From positions 35,361 to 99,360 of the forward strand of contig CAUJJP010000097.1 in NCBI GenBank assembly GCA_963205525.1: a stretch of DNA of 64,000 nt, given 5' to 3'. A program made the translations under genes and the position numbers. How positions within the stretch are numbered: position 1 is the stretch's first letter; every line of letters starts with the position of its first letter. The stretch is from Pseudomonadota bacterium (GTDB lineage Bacteria; Pseudomonadota; Gammaproteobacteria; Burkholderiales; Burkholderiaceae). Shown here one piece after another: positions 52,989 to 59,811 of the stretch. Below the pieces are notes generated by a model. That model saw nothing but the letters and a program-made list of their open reading frames with translations. It was not told the origin of the DNA and searched no databases.

Positions 52989-54251
52989 TCACGGCAAGGG
53001 CGCGGATCGGCCCCGCAGACGCTGCTGCAGCTCCTCCACCGAGTGCACGTCGAGCTTGAGATAGATCTTGCGGATGTAGTCGGTCGCGGTGTACGGCGAG
53101 ACCCTCAGTTGCTGCGCGATCTGCGCATGCGAACAGCCTCTGAGCGCCCCCAGGACCGGGCTGCGCCCAGCCCGCCCCCCGCGGGGGTCAAGGAAACTTG
53201 GGACGGCCCGGCGTTTCCTTGAGAGCAGCAGCGCGCACGCCTTCTTCTGCCCGATCGACAGGTTCGAGGCCTCGAGCAGGTTCAGGTCGCGGACTTCGCG
53301 CGGCTCGAGGTGCCGGATCGCGACGCCGACCAGCGCCGCGCCGCTGCCGTCGACCGACTCCATCGCTTCGGCGCTGAAGCGAAACTCGCCCCAGGCATTG
53401 CTCAGCGTGAGCACGAAAGGCGCGGCGGCTGAAGCGGCCGCAGCGGCACGCGTGAGCTGCCGGTGCAGCAGCACGAGCGTCGGAAAGTCCTCGCTCGTCG
53501 GCGCCCGCGCCGCGGCATCCGGCGAGATGCCGCCGTGCGCCAGCATCAGTACCTTGTGTGCGTGGCGGCTCAGGTGGACGATGCGGCCCTGCGCATCGAG
53601 GTTGACCAGCACCTCGCGCCGGTCTCCTGCGGCATAGTCGATCTGCTGCGGCGTCTCGTGCTGCAGGCCGTGGGCGACATAGGGCACGAGCAGACGCAGC
53701 GTCTGCTCGTCGTCGTGGCTGAAGATCGCGTCCCCGTGTTCCCGGTACAGGACCAGCGAGCCCAGCGCCTTGCCGTCTCGGCCGCGCACGATGGCTTCCA
53801 GCCGGTAATGCAGGCGCTGCGGCCGCCAGATCTCGTTGTAGAGCGCCGAGTCGAAGAATTGCGCGTGGTTGAGTTCCTCGGCGCTGCGTATCGTCGTCTC
53901 GCCCCGTATCACGTCGACGAAACGCGGCATCGCCTCGGCCTCGCGCCGGTTGTGGAACTCGTCGAAGTACAGCCGCGCCAGGCGATGGTCGATCGGGCCT
54001 TCGAAGTAGTAGCGCCGGATGCTGCCGTCGCCGTCGACCCAGTCGAAGAGGTTGCGCGCCGACGCGATCACGCGGTGCAAGGCCTCCAGCACGGCCGGGA
54101 TCAGCAGCTCGCCGGCCAGCCCGAGCCCGCAGAGCTCGCGGATATGGGCGATCGCAGCGGCGTTCTTGGGCATCGTCGGAACACCCCTCATGCGCGGCAT
54201 GCGCGGCATGCGCGGCATGCGCGGCGCGCGCATCAAAGCGTCATCGTTCAT
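52989..54251 (-). CDS. LuxR-family regulator carrying an in-frame 81-bp repeat insertion
   Basis: A 420-residue regulator. An N-terminal GAF/PAS-like sensor region (about 30-330) precedes a LuxR-type helix-turn-helix at the C-terminus (CSHAQIAQQLRVSPYTATDYIRKIYLKLDVHS). Residues ~343-369 (RKRRAVPSFLDPRGG included) are encoded by hairpin element E and interrupt the motif ACALLL/RGCSHAQIA where other LuxR proteins are continuous. The frame is kept, so the protein may still work. The start may be ATG 54251 or a later ATG, because a 9-bp tandem repeat adds several Met-Pro-Arg units near the start. Confidence 0.85.
   Translation of the reverse strand: MNDDALMRAPRMPRMPRMPRMRGVPTMPKNAAAIAHIRELCGLGLAGELLIPAVLEALHRVIASARNLFDWVDGDGSIRRYYFEGPIDHRLARLYFDEFHNRREAEAMPRFVDVIRGETTIRSAEELNHAQFFDSALYNEIWRPQRLHYRLEAIVRGRDGKALGSLVLYREHGDAIFSHDDEQTLRLLVPYVAHGLQHETPQQIDYAAGDRREVLVNLDAQGRIVHLSRHAHKVLMLAHGGISPDAAARAPTSEDFPTLVLLHRQLTRAAAAASAAAPFVLTLSNAWGEFRFSAEAMESVDGSGAALVGVAIRHLEPREVRDLNLLEASNLSIGQKKACALLLSRKRRAVPSFLDPRGGRAGRSPVLGALRGCSHAQIAQQLRVSPYTATDYIRKIYLKLDVHSVEELQQRLRGRSAPLP
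53141..53225 (-). repeat. Hairpin repeat, copy E (inside the LuxR gene)
   Basis: An 81-bp insert between GAG at 53142-53144 and GAG at 53223-53225. The arms CAAGGAAAC (53189-53197) and GTTTCCTTG (53213-53221) enclose the conserved 15-mer in complement, with one change (53198-53212). It also has the GC hairpin and the GGGCT/AGCCC hairpin, and its end GCGCCCCCAGG equals that of copy A. Removing 81 bp restores a clean LuxR alignment (CTG CTC AGA GGC), so this was an insertion. Confidence 0.85.
54189..54224. repeat. Four 9-bp tandem repeats at the LuxR N-terminus
   Basis: CATGCGCGG is repeated four times in a row. On the minus strand it encodes the Met-Pro-Arg-rich start of the LuxR protein, and each unit supplies an ATG. 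Loss or gain of units would keep frame while changing the number of possible start codons. Confidence 0.75.
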
Positions 54252-54301
54252 CGATGGAAGGCGGCGATGCTTGCGCACGGACAAGCCCGGGCGCTCGAAC
54301 T

Positions 54302-54392
54302 GCCCCCCGGGCAGGGGGCGCGCGCGCAGCCGGCCGCGCCTAGCTTGGCACGCAGGACGCCACGTCGTCCTGCGCCTGCCCTCTGGGCAGGC
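54302..54392 (+). promoter_or_regulatory. Three hairpins in the leader of the secreted-protein gene
   Basis: In the 177-bp divergent region, three consecutive inverted repeats lie upstream of the start at 54429. They are GCCCCC/GGGGGC (54302-54319), CGCAGGACG/CGTCCTGCG (54351-54374, 9 bp) and GCCTGCCC/GGGCAGGC (54374-54392, 8 bp). Together they may form an mRNA leader structure or binding sites for the divergently encoded LuxR protein. Confidence 0.45.
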
Positions 54393-54428
54393 CCGCATCA
54401 CCGCGCGAGTTTCGAAGGAGGTTTCATC

Positions 54429-54968
54429 ATGATGAAGATCACCCTGCCGAAGACGTTTGGAAGCTACCCGGCCATCGCCGCCTGCGCGCTGGCACTGCTT
54501 GCCGCACCGGGCGCCGCACAGGCGCAGGTCTGGACGCATGTGGCGGCGGCCTGCACGCCGGACGAATCGAGCGCGGCGAAGCACGACATGTCGGCCGCCC
54601 GCCTGCGCCACAAGGGAAGCAACACCGGCAAGATCTATGCGCGCTGCAACGTCGTGAACCCGATGGACGGTGGCGGCGATCCATCCTGGGACGCGATCGA
54701 GCTCGTGTTCAAGGACCAGGGCACGGGCGAGCGCGTGCTCGCCGAGCTGTACCGGGTCAGCAACTTCAACGGCGGCATCTGGAAGATCGGCAGCGTCGAC
54801 AGCGACGCCTACCCCGGCAGCGCCGCCCAGCAGACCCAGTGGGAGCCGCTGGCGCAGACCTTCGACTTCTACAACTACGCCTACTACGTCTTGCTCACGA
54901 TCGAACGCACGCAGACCACAGCCCTGCCCGACGCCGCCATCGTGCGCCTGTACCAGCAGCTCTTCTGA
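54429..54968 (+). CDS. Secreted protein of unknown function
   Basis: A 179-residue protein with a signal peptide (about 1-32, cut near AQA-Q) and a compact beta-rich mature domain. The mature part has two Cys residues (AAACTPDES; KIYARCNVV) likely to form a disulfide. It also contains WDAIELVFKDQGTGERVLAELYRV and DFYNYAYYVLLTIERT. No family is recognised. GAAGGAGG at 54415-54422 and the start at ATG 54429 (or 54432) give an unusually strong ribosome site. It is divergent from the LuxR gene, which may control it. Confidence 0.7.
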   Translation: MMKITLPKTFGSYPAIAACALALLAAPGAAQAQVWTHVAAACTPDESSAAKHDMSAARLRHKGSNTGKIYARCNVVNPMDGGGDPSWDAIELVFKDQGTGERVLAELYRVSNFNGGIWKIGSVDSDAYPGSAAQQTQWEPLAQTFDFYNYAYYVLLTIERTQTTALPDAAIVRLYQQLF

Positions 54969-55010
54969 GCACCCCCGGGCCGGGCCGCGCCCGATCCGCC
55001 GCGGCACGGC

Positions 55011-55430
55011 TCAGCACGGGCGCGTCGCCAGCCAGATGCTCGGCAGGATGAGGGCGCCGCCCAGCAGCCGGGTGCGGACGACCGCGATCACCACTGGCGA
55101 GGCGGCGTGGATGAAGGCGATGTTGGCCGCCGTCGTGCCCTGCCCGCCCTGGTAGACCCAGGCGCCGCAGATCCACATGCCGGTGGCACCGAGCACCAGG
55201 GCCTGCTTCCATTCGCGGTGCCAGGGCAGGCCGCGCGTGAACCGCTCGCACCAGACGAAGGGAAGCATCAGCATCAACGCCAGCGCCAGCGGCCGAAGGC
55301 CGGCAGGTGCGGCGCGATCCCGCCGTCGGCGAGACGGGCGATGAGGTCGTTGGACGACCACAGCGCCGGCACCACCCACAGCAGGACCTGCGCCTGGCGC
55401 TGGCGGCCCGCCCTGCCGGCGCCGTCACGC
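55011..55430 (-). pseudogene. DMT/EamA-family transporter fragment
   Basis: Two frames hold the start of an EamA drug/metabolite transporter. The first is WVVPALWSSNDLIARLADGGIAPHLPAFGRW. After a one-base shift near 55290 comes LALALMLMLPFVWCER...LPWHREWKQALVLGATGMWICGAWVYQG and AANIAFIHAASPVVIAVV. It stops at 55011 after about three helices of ten, so it is broken twice. It lies just downstream of psd on the same strand. Confidence 0.8.
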
Positions 55431-56270
55431 GGCCATCGCCTGCCCCATGCGCACCGCGCCGCCGGCAGTCCAGGCGGGATCGAAGGCCAGCGGCCCGGGC
55501 AGCAGCAGGACGACGGTGGAGCCGAGCAGGAAGCGGCCCATCTCCTGACCCTGGCGCAGCCGGTGCTGGCCGGCTTCGTAGGACCATTCGCGCACCCGGC
55601 CGGGCCGCGGCGGGTTGACCACGCCATGCCAGACGGTGGCCATGCTGCCGACGATGGTCGCCCCCACCAGCACCAGCACCCAGGGGCCATGCGCGCCGTC
55701 GAACACGCAGACCACGCGCTCGTTGCGCGCGAACAGCCCCGGCACGGTGCGCGCGGTGAGCGGGTTGACCGAGTACAGCGCGCCCGGCACGTGAACCATG
55801 CGGCGCAGCTCGCCGTCGGCCGGCATGTGGATGCGGTGGTAGTCGCGCGGGCTCAGGTAGAGGGTGGCGAAGTGGGCGCGCTGGAAGTGCGCCGCCAGCG
55901 CGGCGTCGCCGCCGAGCAAGGCACTGGCGCTGTAGCGCTGGCCCTTGGCCTGGATGAGCTGGCCCTCGTCGACGCGGCCGAACTGGCTGATCGCGCCGTC
56001 CACCGGGCAGATCCAGCGGGCCTGTGCCAGCGGCCGTGCGCCGGGCGCCAGGGCGCGCGTGAAGAATTCGTTGAAGCTGGCGTAGGCGGCCGGGTCGGGC
56101 TGCGCCGCTTCGCCCATGTCCACCCCGTAACGGGCGATGAAACGGCGGATGAGCGCGGTCGTCGTCGCCCCGGCGCGGGCCTGCGCCAGCCGCCCGGCCA
56201 GCACGCTGAGCGCCTGCTTGGGCAGCAGGTGCTGCGGCAGCACGCGCAGGCGGTCGGCGAGGTCCGCCAT
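55425..56270 (-). CDS. psd: Phosphatidylserine decarboxylase proenzyme
   Basis: A 281-residue inner-membrane enzyme that makes phosphatidylethanolamine. It self-cleaves at LGST (in GRFLLGSTVVLLLP) to give the pyruvoyl cofactor. SFNEFFTRAL, CPVDGAISQFG and SPRDYHRIHMPADG are conserved. The ATG 56270 shares one base with the stop of the upstream protease gene (TGATG), so translation is coupled. It is the last intact gene of the rluC operon. Confidence 0.95.
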   Translation of the reverse strand: MADLADRLRVLPQHLLPKQALSVLAGRLAQARAGATTTALIRRFIARYGVDMGEAAQPDPAAYASFNEFFTRALAPGARPLAQARWICPVDGAISQFGRVDEGQLIQAKGQRYSASALLGGDAALAAHFQRAHFATLYLSPRDYHRIHMPADGELRRMVHVPGALYSVNPLTARTVPGLFARNERVVCVFDGAHGPWVLVLVGATIVGSMATVWHGVVNPPRPGRVREWSYEAGQHRLRQGQEMGRFLLGSTVVLLLPGPLAFDPAWTAGGAVRMGQAMAA

Positions 56271-57217
56271 CAGCGGATGCCGAGGCCGCCGCGCAGCGCG
56301 TGCACCGCCCCGGCGCCGACCCCGGCGCCGAATCGCTTGGCCAGGCGCTCGGCCAGGTTGTCGTGCGAGCTGTAGTCGACGATGTCGGCCGCCCCCACCA
56401 CCTCGCGGGCGACGAAGTCCAGGTTGCCCAGCTTGTCCACCAGGCCGAGCTTGAGCGCCTCTTCGCCGTTCCAGAACAGGCCGCTGAAGGTCTGCGGCGT
56501 CTCCTTCAGGCGCGCGCCGCGGCCCTGCTTGACGACGTCGATGAACTGCTGGTGGATCTGGTCGAGCATCGCCTTGGCGTAGGCGGTCTGCAGCGGGTTG
56601 TCGGGCGAGAAGGGGTCCAGCATGCCCTTGTTGTCGCCCGCGGTGAGCAGCCGGCGCTCGACACCCAGCTTCTCCATCGTGCCGACGAAGCCGAAGCCGT
56701 CCATCAGCACGCCTATGCTGCCGATCAGGCTGGCCTTGTCGGCGTAGATCTCGTCGGCCGCCACCGCGATGTAGTAGGCGCCGCTGGCGGCCGCCTCCTC
56801 GACCACGGCATAGACCTTCTTGTTGTGCAAGGCCTTCAGGCGCCGGAGCTCGTCGTTCACGATGCCGGCCTGCACCGGGCTGCCGCCGGGCGAGTTGAAG
56901 CGCAGCACGACGGCCTGCGCGCCGGGGTCCTCGAAAGCCTCGGTGAGCGCCGCCACCAGGCGCTCGGCGCTCGCCTCGGTGTCGGCCGCGATCTCGCCGC
57001 GCACCTCCACCAGCGCGGTGTGCGGGGTGCTGGTGCTGCTCACCGGGCCGGTGCGCTGCAGCAGCACCCAGGCCACGATGATGAGCAGCGCGAGCCAGGC
57101 CAGGCGGAAGAAGATGCGCCAGTTGCGCTCGCTGCGGCGCTCGCTGATCAGCTCGCGCACCGCGCGTTCGAGCGCCGATTCGGCGCCGCCGGCACGCGGC
57201 GTGTCAGGACTGTCCAT
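56270..57217 (-). CDS. sppA: Signal peptide peptidase SppA-type (S49) serine protease
   Basis: A 315-residue membrane-anchored protease with one N-terminal helix (about 36-57, IFFRLAWLALLIIVAWVLL). The catalytic domain contains LRFNSPGGSPVQAG, the nucleophile Ser region AAASGAYYIAVAADEIYA and the general-base Lys near AGDNKGMLDPF. It degrades leftover signal peptides in the membrane. The start ATG 57217 lies within the end of the Rieske gene (14-nt overlap). Confidence 0.92.
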   Translation of the reverse strand: MDSPDTPRAGGAESALERAVRELISERRSERNWRIFFRLAWLALLIIVAWVLLQRTGPVSSTSTPHTALVEVRGEIAADTEASAERLVAALTEAFEDPGAQAVVLRFNSPGGSPVQAGIVNDELRRLKALHNKKVYAVVEEAAASGAYYIAVAADEIYADKASLIGSIGVLMDGFGFVGTMEKLGVERRLLTAGDNKGMLDPFSPDNPLQTAYAKAMLDQIHQQFIDVVKQGRGARLKETPQTFSGLFWNGEEALKLGLVDKLGNLDFVAREVVGAADIVDYSSHDNLAERLAKRFGAGVGAGAVHALRGGLGIR

Positions 57218-57608
57218 GCGGTTCTCCGGTGGGGGCCGCATCGCGCTCGACGGGCCGGATGTGTTCGGTCGGCTGCCACCAGACGCGGCCGTCGCGCTCG
57301 ACGCAGGCCAGCGCCGTGAGCCGGCCGCCGCAGCCGGGGCCGGCAATGCACTGGCCGCTGGCGGGATCGTAGTGCGCGCCGTGCAGCGCGCAGACGATCC
57401 AGCGCCGCTCGCCGTCGAGGAACTCGCCTTCCTGCCAGTCCATCTCGGTGGGCACGTGCACGCAGCGGTTCAGGTAGCCGACCACGCGGCCGTCGATGCG
57501 CAGCGCGAAGGCGCGCACCGGACGGCCCCACTGCTGCACCTCCCAGACCACGGCACGGCCGCGCTCGGCGAGGGCGCCGGAGTCGCACAGCGGCAGCAGC
57601 TCAGGCAT
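57204..57608 (-). CDS. Rieske [2Fe-2S] protein
   Basis: A 134-residue ferredoxin-like protein. The cluster ligands are in NRCVHVPTEMDW and CALHGAHYDPASGQC (Cys-X-His and Cys-X2-His). There are no membrane segments, so it is cytoplasmic and probably passes electrons to an unknown oxygenase or acts in repair. It is tightly overlapped by the HAD gene upstream (8 nt) and sppA downstream, an arrangement common in Burkholderiales. Confidence 0.92.
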   Translation of the reverse strand: MPELLPLCDSGALAERGRAVVWEVQQWGRPVRAFALRIDGRVVGYLNRCVHVPTEMDWQEGEFLDGERRWIVCALHGAHYDPASGQCIAGPGCGGRLTALACVERDGRVWWQPTEHIRPVERDAAPTGEPHGQS

Positions 57609-58263
57609 GCGCGAGCAGCCAGTCCTGCAGCGCCACGGTGGAGGACAGCACCGCCAGCGGGCCCAGGGCGCGGAAACTCTCGGGCTCGTGCGCGCCGTAG
57701 CTCACGCCCAGGCTGGCGGTGCCGGCGTTGGCGGCGAGCTGCAGGTCGTGCGTGGTGTCGCCGATCATCAGCGTGCGCTCGGGCTCGGCGCCGAACTCGC
57801 GCATGAGCTGGTTCAGCATCAGCGGGTCGGGCTTGCTCGCGGTCTCGTCGGCGGTGCGGGTGGCGTCGAACACGCCGCGCAGGCTGGCGTGCGCGAGCGC
57901 CTCGTCCAGCCCGAGGCGGCTCTTGCCGGTGGCCACCGCCAGCCAGTGGTGGCGCGCCTTCAGCGCCTGCAGCATCGCCAGCGTGCCGGGGAACAGCACC
58001 AGCTCATGCTGGCGCGCCACGTAGTGGGCGCGGTAGCGCCGGCCCAGTTCGGGGTAGCGCTCGGGCGCCAGGCCGGGCACGGCGTGGCGCAGCGCGTCGT
58101 GCAGCCCGAGGCCGATGACATAGGCGGCGCGCGCGTCGTCGGGCACCGGCAGGCCGAGGTCGCGGCTCGCGTCCTGGATGCAGCGCACGATGAGCGCGGT
58201 GCTGTCGAACAGGGTGCCGTCCCAGTCGAAGACGATGAGGTCGAAACGGCGCGGCGCGTTCAT
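57601..58263 (-). CDS. HAD-family phosphatase (phosphoglycolate phosphatase-like)
   Basis: A 220-residue hydrolase with motif I FDLIVFDWDGTLFDST (nucleophile Asp), cap domain, motif II VATGKS, Lys in ADETASKPDPLML and motif IV MIGDTTHDLQLAANAG. It dephosphorylates a small metabolite, such as 2-phosphoglycolate or pyrimidine monophosphates. ATG 58263 overlaps the rluC stop as ATGA. The precise substrate is inferred only from family. Confidence 0.9.
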   Translation of the reverse strand: MNAPRRFDLIVFDWDGTLFDSTALIVRCIQDASRDLGLPVPDDARAAYVIGLGLHDALRHAVPGLAPERYPELGRRYRAHYVARQHELVLFPGTLAMLQALKARHHWLAVATGKSRLGLDEALAHASLRGVFDATRTADETASKPDPLMLNQLMREFGAEPERTLMIGDTTHDLQLAANAGTASLGVSYGAHEPESFRALGPLAVLSSTVALQDWLLAHA

Positions 58264-59237
58264 GGGCGTTCCAGCAGGGCCTGCCATTGTGCCGGCAGCG
58301 GGCTCGCCAGCGTGATGCGCTGCGCGCCGGCCGGGTGCGCCGGATGGTCGAAGGCGAGCTCGCGCGCGTGCAGCGCCATGCGCGCGAAGCCGGTCTCGCG
58401 CGCGAAGGCCTTGTTGCGCGCGAAGTCACCGTACTTCGGGTCGCCGACGATGGGGTGGCCGTGGTGCGCCAGGTGGACCCGGATCTGGTGCGTGCGGCCG
58501 GTCTTGATCGTCACCTCCAGCGCGCTCAGGCCGCCGCCGCTGGCGGCCACGCGCACGAGCGAGATCGAGCGCCGCGCCTGCTCGTGCACCGCCACCCGCA
58601 CCTGGCGCTCGCCGGCAGCGTCCAGGCCGCGCAGCAGCGGCAGGTCTATCACCTTCAGGCTCGCAGGCCAGGCGCCGAAGACGAGCGCGGCGTAGACCTT
58701 GTGCGTGTCGCGGCTGCGGAACTGCTCCTGCAAGCGGGTCAGGGCGCTGCGCTTCTTGGCCAGCAGCAGCACCCCCGAGGTCTCCTTATCCAGCCGGTGC
58801 ACCAGCTCCAGGAAGCGCGCCTGCGGCCGCGCCCGGCGCAGCTGCTCGATGACGCCGAAGCTCACCCCGCTGCCGCCGTGCACCGCCACCCCGGCCGGCT
58901 TGTCGATCGCCAGCAGCTGCTCGTCCTCGTACAGGACGCTGAACTCGCGCGCCGGCACGGCGTCGGCACGCGGCTCGGCGGTGCGCACCGGCGGCAGGCG
59001 CAGCCGGTCGCCGGCCACGAGCCGGGTGTCGGCCTGCGCCCGGCGCTTGTTGACGCGCAGCTCGCCGCTGCGGATCAGGCGGTAGACGTGGGTCTTGGGC
59101 ACGCCCTTGAGCAGCTTGAACAGGTAGTTGTCCAGGCGCTGGCCGTCGCCGCCCTCGTCGACCACCAGCTCGCGCACTGCCGGGCGCGGCGTGCCGTCCA
59201 CCGCGCCGGATTTGCGTCCTATAATCCGCGGTTCCAC
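58260..59237 (-). CDS. rluC: 23S rRNA pseudouridine synthase RluC
   Basis: A 325-residue enzyme that isomerises uridines (955/2504/2580 in E. coli) of 23S rRNA. It has an S4 RNA-binding domain (about 35-95; QRLDNYLFKLLKGVPKTHVYRLIRSGELRVNK) and the catalytic Asp in LVHRLDKETSGVLLLAK. VTIKTGRTHQIRVHLAHHGHPIVGDPKYG is conserved. The first codon used is GTG 59237; a later start cannot be excluded. It leads the five-gene operon and is divergent from rne, as in enterobacteria. Confidence 0.92.
   Translation of the reverse strand: MEPRIIGRKSGAVDGTPRPAVRELVVDEGGDGQRLDNYLFKLLKGVPKTHVYRLIRSGELRVNKRRAQADTRLVAGDRLRLPPVRTAEPRADAVPAREFSVLYEDEQLLAIDKPAGVAVHGGSGVSFGVIEQLRRARPQARFLELVHRLDKETSGVLLLAKKRSALTRLQEQFRSRDTHKVYAALVFGAWPASLKVIDLPLLRGLDAAGERQVRVAVHEQARRSISLVRVAASGGGLSALEVTIKTGRTHQIRVHLAHHGHPIVGDPKYGDFARNKAFARETGFARMALHARELAFDHPAHPAGAQRITLASPLPAQWQALLERP
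59220..59225 (+). promoter_or_regulatory. TATAAT, probable -10 of the rne promoter
   Basis: A perfect TATAAT stands out in a very GC-rich setting, just inside the 5' end of rluC on the opposite strand. A transcript beginning near 59232 would give a leader of about 580 nt before rne. The -35 is weak (GTCCAC region), so activity is not certain. Confidence 0.45.
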
Positions 59238-59811
59238 GCCCTATGGTGTAAGTGCTTGATTTTGCGGAGTTTACCCGGGGGGACCCGCCCTTCGGGTCGC
59301 CCAGGCCGCTTGCACGAGGACGTGGCGCACCGGACGACGCCCTGGGCGTCGCCCGGCCCCACAGATGCAACGCCCCGTGCTCGCAGCACCAGCCGATCTG
59401 CCCACCGCAGGCGGCGGCGCGCGGCGCAGGACGGCAGAGAACTGAAGAACCAGCCCGCTGAGCGGACGGGGCCCGGCCCCGCCGCCAACACCGAAACACC
59501 AGGCCTCAGTCGGCAGCCAGCTCCGGCCGGATCCGCCGCACTGTGGCCCGCGTCGCCGCCCACCACCGTGCCCACCTCCCCACCCCGCCTCGATGGCCTG
59601 CCGCGGATCGCGTCCGCCGGCAGCCGTGCGGCGCTGGCGGGCCGGTGGCCTGGCGCAGGCGGCGCGCACGCGCCAACGCCGCGTTCCTGATCCCGCGCCG
59701 GCCTCACGGCGCGCAGGGCAGCGGTCCAGGGCATTTCGCCAGGGCATCGGTCGGCAGTTCTCGTGCATCGGCAAGTCGCAGCGTGCGCCAAGGCGCCGAT
59801 CAGGAGACCCG
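59238..59811 (+). promoter_or_regulatory. Long 5' leader of rne
   Basis: There is no gene in this 574-bp stretch between rluC and rne. It begins AT-rich (CTTGATTTTGCGGAG) and holds a GACCCG/CGGGTC hairpin at 59281-59297 followed by other GC-rich stem possibilities. In E. coli the long rne leader is bound by RNase E itself, giving autoregulation; the same layout (rluC divergent, long leader) suggests an analogous sensor here. No sequence match to the enterobacterial element was seen. Confidence 0.5.
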
